A DNA stretch of 36,593 nt. Source: a virus. The notes under the pieces were generated by a model. It had not been told where the DNA came from, ran no database searches, and was given only the letters and a program-made list of their open reading frames with translations. Positions 23,405-29,844 of this stretch are shown one piece after another (position 1 is the stretch's first letter; each line of letters starts with the position of its first letter). The DNA is taken from positions 1 through 36,593 of IMG/VR virus record IMGVR_UViG_3300042934_000223; one strand, given 5' to 3'. A program made the translations under genes and the position numbers.

Positions 23405-23941
23405 TTACTCGTGGATGCCCAAGTCCAGCAACTCGTTCTCAATTTCCCACTGCGACCACAGGAACTCTCTCAGGAAGTCATATGCGGCATCATAGGAGCA
23501 ACCACGCCCATCAACCGTAGCCTCTAGGTAAGCATGAGGACTCATCGATTCCAATATCTCTGCAGCAGCCTCACCTTCAAACGCGTAATCCTTCATGATG
23601 ACACCACAGAACAGCCCATAATCTTTCATCAACTCTGCGGTACTCATGTAAGGCTCTTCCTCTTCTACCCCAGGAGCCTCCAATTGTTTCAACAGAGCTG
23701 CTCGGTATGCTTCTAACTCCAGAAGGGCTCCCGAAAGTGTAGCAATGTATGGGATAGTTTCTTTAAGTGCATACTCCGTCCGCTCGATAGTCCATTGGGC
23801 AGCATCTCCAGAAAGTCCACCTGATTCATACTCCAACACTTCCCGAATCTTTTCCAAGATGTTGTCCACCTGATGCATACCCCACTGCTCAATCACCATT
23901 CCCCATTTAGCCAACACGAACATTACGTTTTGCATTTCCAT
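23405..23941 (-). CDS. Hypothetical helical protein
   Basis: A 178-residue acidic protein starting MEMQNVMFVLAKWGM, with AGGAGG 8 nt upstream. It is almost entirely helical, with conserved-looking Trp and Tyr residues and an EEEEPYMSTAEL loop near the middle. It is the last gene of the minus-strand group 24489-23405. No family recognised. Confidence 0.75.
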   Translation of the reverse strand: MEMQNVMFVLAKWGMVIEQWGMHQVDNILEKIREVLEYESGGLSGDAAQWTIERTEYALKETIPYIATLSGALLELEAYRAALLKQLEAPGVEEEEPYMSTAELMKDYGLFCGVIMKDYAFEGEAAAEILESMSPHAYLEATVDGRGCSYDAAYDFLREFLWSQWEIENELLDLGIHE

Positions 23942-23974
23942 CTCAAATTCCTCCTAGTTTGTAGTAGGGAGCGA

Positions 23975-24190
23975 CTATTCGTCGCATCCCATTGAACATT
24001 TCCCACTCTTTGTTCTTAGCATATGACAACTTGGACACACATTCCGCTTATTCAGCTCATATGAATGTTCCTCCATAGCCTTCCGATCTTGCACTTCCGC
24101 CCAATAGCCTGCACTTGACTTACCAGATGGCTTATCTCTAATGACACCTGCATGCTTCCTACGCAAGTACTCCAGTTGTTCGTCAATCAT
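23975..24190 (-). CDS. Small protein with C-terminal zinc-binding cysteines
   Basis: A 71-residue protein starting MIDEQLEYLRRKHAG. The start overlaps the upstream stop as ATGA, so translation is coupled; there is no own ribosome binding site. The C-terminus CPSCHMLRTKSGKCSMGC has four cysteines spaced as in a small zinc knuckle, plus a His. The N-terminal part is a charged helix. Function unknown. Confidence 0.75.
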   Translation of the reverse strand: MIDEQLEYLRRKHAGVIRDKPSGKSSAGYWAEVQDRKAMEEHSYELNKRNVCPSCHMLRTKSGKCSMGCDE

Positions 24191-24489
24191 TGTACAAGGA
24201 TGATGGTAACTTGTTCGGTATCGAAGATATACTTCGTGTATCCTTCCTTATCATCACACGCTTCATCCCATGCATCTTTCCCATTAGCAACATCAGCATC
24301 GATCACATCGTCCAGGAAGTCCCGGTACTCAATGAGTTGATCACGCGTCAGTGTATCACTATAGAACACCATTGTATCATCCCAAAAGGACGTTCCTACT
24401 ATCTGCTTGCCCGACAATAACTCCCAATCCAGCTCGTACACCTTGTACTCCGTAACGTAATTGATGGTGATGACTTTCTTTTCTCCCAC
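24187..24489 (-). CDS. Hypothetical protein
   Basis: A 100-residue acidic protein starting at a GTG (MGEKKVITINYVTEY) with AGGAGG 7 nt upstream. Beta strands in the first half are followed by an acidic helix (LIEYRDFLDDVIDADVANG). First gene after a perfect class 1 promoter. No family recognised. Confidence 0.75.
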   Translation of the reverse strand: MGEKKVITINYVTEYKVYELDWELLSGKQIVGTSFWDDTMVFYSDTLTRDQLIEYRDFLDDVIDADVANGKDAWDEACDDKEGYTKYIFDTEQVTIILVQ

Positions 24490-24526
24490 GTTGATTCCTC
24501 CTTGAATTGATCTCTTCTATACTTAT

Positions 24527-24555
24527 ATTATAACACACATCTTCAGAAATGTCAA
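24527..24555 (-). promoter_or_regulatory. Consensus sigma-A promoter (class 1)
   Basis: Minus strand TTGACA, 17 nt, TATAAT, both perfect, then ATAAGTATAGAAG. Drives the operon 24489-23405. Confidence 0.88.
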
Positions 24556-24926
24556 CACCCGGGTGATAGGATTATTTCGCAGGGTATCCCAGGACGAATA
24601 TGGCCACCGGAACCTACCAGCATATCCTCTACCTCACCACTCTTAACACCAAGCAACGCCGGCCCATCTCCGCGGACCAGTTGTGGTTGGCATTAAAACG
24701 CAGTTAATCGGCCTATTGCGGTCCCATGTACAGCGCCTATAAAACGTCATGCGATGAGCCCAGTACTACGCCTATAAAACGCCCGGCATCGAGCCCATGA
24801 CCCGGAGGCCGCTTTGCTGAGCCAATCTGGAATACTTGCTAGACTAATTAACGAGAAAAATATTTTGTCTCTTTAGTGCATTTCGCTCCACACTTGTATA
24901 TTATATAAATAAAGGAGGAATTTACT
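24556..24926. repeat. Composite intergenic repeat block 3
   Basis: Between divergent promoters. GCCGGCCCATCTCCGCGG (24658-24675) is followed by GGCATTAAAACGC (24689), GGCCTATTGCGG (24710) and two CGCCTATAAAACG units starting at 24734 and 24769, again 35 bp apart. No gene is supported. The order of elements repeats that of block 1. Confidence 0.65.
24876..24917 (+). promoter_or_regulatory. Promoter shared in design with the late operon
   Basis: GTGCA (24876-24880), 16 nt, TATATTATATAAATA, then AAAGGAGG, which is also the ribosome binding site of the 24927 gene. The same layout precedes the terminase operon. There is no good -35 hexamer. Confidence 0.6.
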
Positions 24927-25379
24927 ATGCGTTATGTTGATCTGACAAAGGATGGCTTCAAGGATGTGGTTTTATGGGAGAATGGCTTGATAGAATTGCC
25001 TAACGGCCGCAAGATTGAAAAACCGTATGCTACAGGACAGGTATCGTTGCCATTTGGCCATCGTTATGGAAGTAGGAATGTGAATCTGGCTAAGCTTGTG
25101 GCGGATAACTTCTTAGATCCTGTAGAAGGCGCTACTAAAGTAGACTTTATCGATGGTGATCGAATGAATTGTGCCGCTAGTAATCTTCAATATGTGGCAA
25201 GACGCCCAAGACGTACTAAAGAGCAGATGCGTGCACTACGTCCGGAAATAATCATGTTGCATACTGCTGGGAAATCTTCGTATGACATCGTGCAGGAATT
25301 AGATGTAAACCTCAATCACGTGTTGGACGTAGTCCACGACTTCGAAATCTCCCTCCTTCAGGACCAGATGCTAGACTAG
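24927..25379 (+). CDS. Degenerate HNH protein fused to a helix-turn-helix
   Basis: A 150-residue protein starting MRYVDLTKDGFKDVV, with AAAGGAGG upstream. Residues 15-90 follow the phage HNH pattern (GLIELPNGRKI, NLAKLVADNFLDP, KVDFIDGDRMN, ASNLQYV). The catalytic His of the usual NHIDGNKLN is Phe here, and the His of the HRLVA helix is Lys, so nuclease activity is unlikely. Residues 95-140 (MRALRPEIIMLHTAGKSSYD then LNHVLDVV) are an HTH of the family found at 20329 and 22619. It may be a homing endonuclease turned into a regulator. It stands alone; an 8+5 bp hairpin follows at 25426. Confidence 0.75.
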   Translation: MRYVDLTKDGFKDVVLWENGLIELPNGRKIEKPYATGQVSLPFGHRYGSRNVNLAKLVADNFLDPVEGATKVDFIDGDRMNCAASNLQYVARRPRRTKEQMRALRPEIIMLHTAGKSSYDIVQELDVNLNHVLDVVHDFEISLLQDQMLD

Positions 25380-25844
25380 TTCATTCGACAATGGGCTTTG
25401 AATCTTTGCATTGAGGGCCACAATCGTGTCTCCTCTTACTAAGAGTAACTGGAGACACCCCCTTCATTTATCCGACTTCAAAACAATGAATTCAATGGAA
25501 TACTCAAACGACTTGCTGATATGCTATTTAAAAAGACAAATAAGATAATCTCGAGATATAGTCTCTCTGAGAGTATTTACGTTACTAGTTATAGTTGGGA
25601 CCTATAGGTAGTGTATATAGATGGGATCTCAGCGTCGGGCGACGTGATTTGAGCTATTATTTAACAAGACAACAATCTCTTCTCTTAACTGCTATACACC
25701 TAGTTTAACTAATTGAAATAATGAAATATTGAAAAAGACTATATATATCAACGAGGAGATACGTTCAATCAAAATTCCAATTCAAAAAATATCTTGAACA
25801 CTGAAATGAAGCCTAACTACTAACGCCCGACAATAAGCAAAAAG
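25380..25844. other. Long AT-rich non-coding stretch
   Basis: No gene is supported on either strand. Apart from the hairpin at 25426, the DNA at 25490-25800 is AT-rich with short inverted repeats (CGTCGGGCGACG, 25634-25645) and a stray GAGGAG not followed by a reading frame. It separates plus-strand and minus-strand transcription units. It could hold a replication or recombination site, but nothing specific is visible. Confidence 0.5.
25426..25458 (+). terminator. Hairpin after the HNH-HTH gene
   Basis: GTGTCTCC pairs with GGAGACAC, with an inner TTACT-AAG-AGTAA stem. It is followed by CCCCTTCATTTA, so the T-tract is poor. It is the probable end of the transcript. Confidence 0.55.
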
Positions 25845-25886
25845 AAACCTACCTAACAACCAAATGAATCGTTGTTAAGTAGGTTT
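25845..25886 (-). terminator. Terminator of the large minus-strand early operon
   Basis: Minus strand AAACCTACTTAACAAC pairs with GTTGTTAGGTAGGTTT (16 bp including one T-G) and is followed by CTTTTTGC. Confidence 0.88.
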
Positions 25887-25892
25887 GTAGTT

Positions 25893-25918
25893 GCCCTATA
25901 AAACCAAAGCCATTGACC
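25893..25918. repeat. CCTATAAAACG repeat next to operon end
   Basis: GCCCTATAAAACCAAAGCC then ATTGACC, between the last stop codon and the terminator. It shares the distal ATTGACC part with the copy at 22044. Confidence 0.5.
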
Positions 25919-26508
25919 TAAAAGCAATCTTTGCCTTTGCTGAAGTGTCCTATGGTTCCGCTTTGCGGACTGTTACTTGGAGTAGTAGCGTCTGCGTAGT
26001 ACGTTCTGTCGTTAACAACATAAGCTGCTACGCCACCAGTGTGGTCGTGTAAGAGAGCAGTTACATTGAAGTCGCCGTCACGAATAGCCTCGACAAAGTC
26101 ACGTAAACAATCAGTACGGGCTGAAGCATCAAAGTTAGCCTCGCACCATTCGATAACTTCTTTGGTATTGAGTACATCTGTAGCCTTGCCTAGCTTGATC
26201 TTAGGCCCAGTACCTCTTGGTTGCCATTCCGCTAACGTTGCCGGCAAGTCAGTAGTGAAACAGAAGTCAGTCACACGGATAGGCGGCCTGCTCTGCAGTC
26301 GATCAATCATTGTCAGGTCGTCATTGTATGCCGCTGCAAAGTAATCGGCCTTTGCTAACCAATTGCTCCTAGGATTGATCTGCAACTCGGGTTCCGCGCC
26401 GTCTATTGATACTGCAACAATTGCATGTGTGAATCTGTCACCAGATGGTGAGCGTAACGCTGAAACCAGAGCTTGCCGGTCAACTACGTGGGTTAGCTGC
26501 GTTGCCAT
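25918..26508 (-). CDS. Hypothetical protein
   Basis: A 196-residue protein starting MATQLTHVVDRQALVSAL, with AGGAGGG upstream. Mixed alpha/beta; GVAAYVVNDRTYYADATTP near the end. It is the last gene of the operon and the ATG overlaps the upstream stop by one base. The 26508 partner gene probably acts with it. No family recognised. Confidence 0.72.
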   Translation of the reverse strand: MATQLTHVVDRQALVSALRSPSGDRFTHAIVAVSIDGAEPELQINPRSNWLAKADYFAAAYNDDLTMIDRLQSRPPIRVTDFCFTTDLPATLAEWQPRGTGPKIKLGKATDVLNTKEVIEWCEANFDASARTDCLRDFVEAIRDGDFNVTALLHDHTGGVAAYVVNDRTYYADATTPSNSPQSGTIGHFSKGKDCF

Positions 26509-27014
26509 TAGTTATTGCCCTCCTTGTAAGTGGTTGATTCGTCAAACCAAACTTGTTCCTTGAAATGTGGTTCGAGTTCACGTTCAGGGTACTTCTCGAT
26601 GTCGGTCAGCTTATCACAATTGATTACATTGAACTCCGGTCCCAGTTTGATTACGATGCCGAACTTCTTGATGATGTCGTTGCGAAACGTTGTCTTGTTG
26701 AGTTTGGAATTAAATGTCTTCAGCGCGTGTGCCGCGTCATCGGTGGATCGGTACTTGGTTGCACTAGAATACTCCATGACTACTTGCATCAAAAGATAGC
26801 CATTCCCTCTAGCGGCGGAAGACTTACGTGTTTTAAGAAAAAGACCACTTACTTTGTCCCTCACTACGTAACGATACTTGTCGTAAGAGGGCTTCGTACC
26901 AGTGTGGGTGTTAGGCAGCGAAGCCGCTTGACCTGATTCACGTCGCTTGATACTCTCCGCTTGAGATTCAGTTACGTGCCTGTTCCATTCAAAGCCTTTG
27001 CTACGCTTTGGCAT
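26508..27014 (-). CDS. Hypothetical basic protein
   Basis: A 168-residue protein starting MPKRSKGFEWNRHVTESQ, with AAGGAGG upstream. The first 45 residues are basic and probably disordered. Residues 45-110 (YRYVVRDKVSGLFLKTRKS, EYSSATKYRSTDDAAHALKT) resemble a small phage beta-sheet plus helix domain that is common but uncharacterised. It overlaps the next gene (TAATG). Confidence 0.72.
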   Translation of the reverse strand: MPKRSKGFEWNRHVTESQAESIKRRESGQAASLPNTHTGTKPSYDKYRYVVRDKVSGLFLKTRKSSAARGNGYLLMQVVMEYSSATKYRSTDDAAHALKTFNSKLNKTTFRNDIIKKFGIVIKLGPEFNVINCDKLTDIEKYPERELEPHFKEQVWFDESTTYKEGNN

Positions 27015-27018
27015 GCTG

Positions 27019-27120
27019 TCACCTCCTTGTTGTTTGAATGATTAAATACACACATAGGCACATCAGCACGATGACGAAGCCTATGAGCACTTGAATGAAG
27101 GGATGTAGATCGGCCTCCAT
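27019..27120 (-). CDS. 33-residue single-span membrane miniprotein
   Basis: ATG at 27120 follows AGGAGG by 7 nt. It encodes MEADLHPFIQVLIGFVIVLM and continues with a hydrophobic span ending IIQTTRR. The hydrophobic core is about 20 residues, with an acidic N-terminus and a basic C-terminus. Its stop lies within the ribosome binding site of the next gene. Function unknown. Confidence 0.7.
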   Translation of the reverse strand: MEADLHPFIQVLIGFVIVLMCLCVYLIIQTTRR

Positions 27121-27121
27121 G

Positions 27122-27196
27122 CTAATGCCTCCTGTCATAATAGAATGCAATAATGAGCACAATAACGATGAGCAACCATGTGCTATTTGATATCAT
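27122..27196 (-). CDS. 24-residue single-span membrane miniprotein
   Basis: The ATG overlaps the upstream stop (ATGA), suggesting coupled translation. The peptide starts MISNSTWLLIVIVLIIAFYY and ends DRRH, one transmembrane span with a positive C-terminus. Its 3' codons form the ribosome binding site (AGGAGG) of the next miniprotein. It is very short, so less certain than its neighbour. Confidence 0.55.
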   Translation of the reverse strand: MISNSTWLLIVIVLIIAFYYDRRH

Positions 27197-27390
27197 CGGA
27201 TTTTGCCGCCTGCCTGTTCGATTAACAAGTCAATGACCTCCGGTGATTCAGTGACCAATATAGATGGACCTGCATTAAACATGATCTCAGTGCGTGTACC
27301 ACCTCCACCCAACACATAAGCTTGTGCTGTGCTCATGTTAATCCTTGTCGGACTTTTGGTTATGCATTCTGTTAACGTAAGATATAACAT
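27193..27390 (-). CDS. Hypothetical small protein
   Basis: A 65-residue protein starting MLYLTLTECITKSPTRIN; AGGAGG lies 9 nt before the ATG at 27390. Upstream in-frame codons exist but enter the post-stop element B. The beta-rich LTECITKSPTRIN, EIMFNAGPSILV and TESPEVIDLLIEQ segments resemble short phage and Bacillus proteins of unknown role. Confidence 0.7.
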   Translation of the reverse strand: MLYLTLTECITKSPTRINMSTAQAYVLGGGGTRTEIMFNAGPSILVTESPEVIDLLIEQAGGKIR

Positions 27391-27454
27391 TGTTCCGCGC
27401 CTCCTAACCCAAATGTAATTGTTCATGTACTTATGCCAGAGGCACCAGATGGAG

Positions 27455-27510
27455 CGGCCACGATCGCGAGTAATCATGCTTCGCAGCCAACCCACACCTG
27501 GTACGTCGCT
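27455..27510 (-). repeat. Post-stop GTACCAGG element, copy B
   Basis: Starts 15 nt after the SpoIIID-like stop: GACGTACCAGGTGTGGG, then TTGGCTGCGAAGC and a CTCGCGATCG segment. ACCAG can pair with CTGGT downstream, and GCGA with TCGC inside. Confidence 0.42.
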
Positions 27511-27519
27511 TTTGATGTA

Positions 27520-27822
27520 TTATGCCCAAGTATCCCTGTAGTGATTAACTAAAGCAGCTTTCCGTTTGTTCCACTTCATCCTAGTGGCTTCTCCGCCACG
27601 CAAATGCATGATTGACTTATTGTATTCCAAGATAGATTCCACTTGAAGTGCTAAATCTGGTGCAATGTCCGGTAAGAGCTCGCGCATATCCTTGTGAACA
27701 GTTACACGGCTTACATTAAATTGTGTGGCTGCCTGTCTTAGTGTACAACGTGTAGCTACAATATGCTTTGCCACGGTAATTGTACGCACCTGCCGAATTT
27801 GCGATATTCCGCGCTTTTTCAT
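27520..27822 (-). CDS. SpoIIID-like sporulation transcription regulator
   Basis: A 100-residue protein starting MKKRGISQIRQVRTITVA, with GGGAGG upstream. It follows the Bacillus SpoIIID sequence closely in pattern: an IVATRCTLRQAATQFNVS helix, the recognition helix VSRVTVHKDM, then ELLPDIAPDLALQVESILEY and the signature KSIMHLRGGEATRMKW. SpoIIID is a mother-cell DNA-binding regulator of sporulation. The length is about that of the host protein (93), with a short N-terminal addition. It lies in the early operon with no own promoter seen. A phage role in host sporulation timing or as a private regulator is inferred. Confidence 0.9.
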   Translation of the reverse strand: MKKRGISQIRQVRTITVAKHIVATRCTLRQAATQFNVSRVTVHKDMRELLPDIAPDLALQVESILEYNKSIMHLRGGEATRMKWNKRKAALVNHYRDTWA

Positions 27823-27833
27823 GAGTATCCTCC

Positions 27834-27995
27834 CTAGTAGTGGTTTTCGTTGTGCATAAGGTCAAATACCTGTGCCGGAGTCGGCTTATCTTCTTTTGCG
27901 AGCTCCTCGGCATAGTGTTTGTCAAAAGCTGACTTGGTAGGTAACACGCGACCACACCAAACACAATAGAACGGATGATTCGTCTTTGAATCCAT
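27834..27995 (-). CDS. 53-residue zinc-finger miniprotein
   Basis: ATG 27995 follows AGGAGG by 8 nt. The protein starts MDSKTNHPFYCVWCGRVLP and has C-x2-C, then 12 residues and an H, as in a C2H2 finger; a second His is not at the usual place, but others lie near the C-terminus. The stop overlaps the SpoIIID-like ribosome binding site region, so the two are probably co-expressed. Confidence 0.75.
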   Translation of the reverse strand: MDSKTNHPFYCVWCGRVLPTKSAFDKHYAEELAKEDKPTPAQVFDLMHNENHY

Positions 27996-28007
27996 ACTTG
28001 CGGCCTC

Positions 28008-28541
28008 CTAATAGGGTAAGTCGTCGTGCTTCGAGGCTTCTACCTGAGCAATAGCGCTGCCAGTATTTGTCAATGAAGGTGCAACTACCTTGTATTGGAC
28101 AGTTACTATCCTTTCGAGGCCAAGCGCTTTCAGGATGAGCTTTTGTTGATGCTCTGGAATGCTTTCGAATTTGTGTTGGCTGTGCTTCAGTATAGCTGCG
28201 ACTTTCCAGTTATCCCGCTCCAATTGATTCAGCCGAACCATAAATTCCAGATGAGTGATAAACTCCTCAGCCGGCTGCAAAGCCTCTTGTGTTTCCTTAA
28301 AGGCTTCCCGTTGCTTGTATTCTCTGAGGAAGATACTAACCATAACATCGTACTTGTCCTCAAAGCTCAGGTGCTCGTCGTTGTTTGAAGAATGCACCAA
28401 CAGCCAACGATTGGATGTGGTATCCTTGGCCCGAAGAACTTCCCAGTCGCCTTTAGGTTCATGGATAACCCAGCTATGGTTCTCCAACCAATTCTTAAAG
28501 GCTTCCAGGTGACTTTTATGCAGTTTTCCCCTAATCGCCAT
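28008..28541 (-). CDS. Hypothetical protein
   Basis: A 177-residue protein starting MAIRGKLHKSHLEAFKNW. An N-terminal LHKSHLEAFKNWLENHSW segment is followed by a beta region and a long helical part (KETQEALQPAEEFITHLEFM). ATG 28541 has AAAGG 9 nt upstream; an ATG nine bases earlier is possible. It overlaps the previous gene. No family recognised. Confidence 0.7.
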   Translation of the reverse strand: MAIRGKLHKSHLEAFKNWLENHSWVIHEPKGDWEVLRAKDTTSNRWLLVHSSNNDEHLSFEDKYDVMVSIFLREYKQREAFKETQEALQPAEEFITHLEFMVRLNQLERDNWKVAAILKHSQHKFESIPEHQQKLILKALGLERIVTVQYKVVAPSLTNTGSAIAQVEASKHDDLPY

Positions 28542-28782
28542 CTTTATCATCCTTTCCGTGAGTTAGGACAGCTACATCGGTAAGTTGCTTCGGGCTAAGC
28601 AAGATCGGCAGTCCTTGAAACTTAAGCGTTCGTGTTTGGTGGCTTACTTCGACCTGAGTACGAAATTCCGGACTGGAATTAAGAGCCATCCAAGCAAAGT
28701 CGTTAAGATGGATTTCTTTGGGCCTGCCACCGGCCCTTACCGTAGCGTCGAGCACTTGCGCTATATACGCAAAGATATTCAT
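28531..28782 (-). CDS. Hypothetical protein
   Basis: An 83-residue protein starting MNIFAYIAQVLDATVRAG; the start overlaps the upstream stop (TAATG). GGRPKEIHLNDFAWMALNSS and FQGLPILLSPKQL look like a small alpha/beta domain known from phage genomes without assigned function. The end overlaps the next gene. Confidence 0.7.
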   Translation of the reverse strand: MNIFAYIAQVLDATVRAGGRPKEIHLNDFAWMALNSSPEFRTQVEVSHQTRTLKFQGLPILLSPKQLTDVAVLTHGKDDKDGD

Positions 28783-29282
28783 TACAGATCACCCAGTCCC
28801 ATTTTCTCCAAGAAGGCTTCCGCCAGATCCTTAGCCATAACATCCTCGAACGTTTTCAGTTCCTCATCATCAAAGAACAGTGGCCCATTACGTTTGAGAA
28901 TATCGACCATAATAGACAAGCAGCCCGTATAGTCCAGGTCACTTCCGCGCTCCATCTGATCTGCCAATTCTTCTATCTTGTTCCATTGTGCAGCATTCGC
29001 ACCATATGCCGACGCTGTAGCACGCAGACGATCAAGTGAAACATTGCCGAAAGGTTTCTCCATCATAGTTTTGAAGGATTCGAAGGTACTCCGCAGCTTA
29101 TCCAAGTTATTCAGGACTTCCTCTTTAGCAGGCGAATTCTTACGGTACGTGAAGAGGACATTATCGGTATAGCCGGCTTCACTAATAACCATCTGAGAAA
29201 CCAATTGATCCTCCGACAGAGTAGCAAGGAATTTGTTAATTGCGGTAGTATCAGTGCCTGCAAAGATTTCAACTTGTAACAT
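28782..29282 (-). CDS. Hypothetical protein, N-terminus weakly Cse60-like
   Basis: A 166-residue protein starting MLQVEIFAGTDTTAINKFL, with GGAGG upstream. The first 50 residues (VEIFAGTDTTAINKFLATL, then VSQMVISEAGYTDNVLFTY) have the beta-alpha-beta look of the small sporulation protein Cse60, but the match is weak and from memory. The remainder is a helical bundle. In operon by TAATG overlap. Confidence 0.65.
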   Translation of the reverse strand: MLQVEIFAGTDTTAINKFLATLSEDQLVSQMVISEAGYTDNVLFTYRKNSPAKEEVLNNLDKLRSTFESFKTMMEKPFGNVSLDRLRATASAYGANAAQWNKIEELADQMERGSDLDYTGCLSIMVDILKRNGPLFFDDEELKTFEDVMAKDLAEAFLEKMGLGDL

Positions 29283-29311
29283 AATAGTTCTCCTCCGATA
29301 TTATGATCTAT

Positions 29312-29503
29312 TTAGTAGGGCTTGTTAATACGAACAGCTTTCATGTTGGACAGCGCAACAAGGGCAGTTGACTTAGCTTGCATCATGGCAATATACTGCA
29401 CTTCTTTAAAGTAACCCGGATCGGCTGAAGACAGTAGCTTTAGCACCGTATCGCAATTCTCGATATGTTCGAGGATCTTAGCTTCCGCGTTTCCAGTTTG
29501 CAC
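29312..29503 (-). CDS. Hypothetical small helical protein
   Basis: 63 residues from a GTG at 29503, 9 nt after AGGAGG (an ATG at 29512 directly abuts the site). It continues QTGNAEAKILEHIENC and is helical. It overlaps the 3' end of the previous gene. No family recognised. Confidence 0.62.
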   Translation of the reverse strand: MQTGNAEAKILEHIENCDTVLKLLSSADPGYFKEVQYIAMMQAKSTALVALSNMKAVRINKPY

Positions 29504-29813
29504 GAATCTCATCCTCCTCCTGTTGCAAGTCATCGTATAGCTCAACCTCCCGCATAATTTCATCAAACCATTCCCGGTCCTTGGTAGCCAAAGCAAGATC
29601 CAGTGCCGCGTATAAGAAGTCGTATGCGATATAAGTAGGCAGGCCAACTACCTGATCATTATTAAAGAATAAAGGCGTTTCCCTACGAGGATGGATACTC
29701 TGCATACAAACATCTCCTTCAGGACCCTGAGGCAAAGCTAGAATCCAACCAGAAAAGATCATCCCTTGAGGCGTTTCAGCATTAACCCAATCGCCAATTT
29801 CAAACAATGGCAT
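29478..29813 (-). CDS. IDEAL-domain-like protein
   Basis: A 111-residue protein starting MPLFEIGDWVNAETPQG; ATG 29813 follows GGAGGTG. An N-terminal beta-barrel of about 60 residues is followed by LYAALDLALATKDREWFDEI, which fits the IDEAL motif found in Bacillus proteins and in phages of this host group, and a charged tail. IDEAL motifs are involved in protein-protein contacts and turnover. Moderately sure of the motif, not of the role. Confidence 0.7.
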   Translation of the reverse strand: MPLFEIGDWVNAETPQGMIFSGWILALPQGPEGDVCMQSIHPRRETPLFFNNDQVVGLPTYIAYDFLYAALDLALATKDREWFDEIMREVELYDDLQQEEDEIRANWKRGS

Positions 29814-29844
29814 GATAATCACCTCCACTTCGAATAGGGTCTAA

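Noticed and set aside
23109-23495. A 128-codon plus-strand frame after the HTH gene
   Set aside because: It runs through a hairpin, a terminator and repeat block 2 and then antisense to the 23405 gene.
22016-24800. CRISPR array
   Set aside because: The CCTATAAAACG units share a 35-bp step in pairs only, are imperfect, scattered, and have no regular spacers or cas genes.
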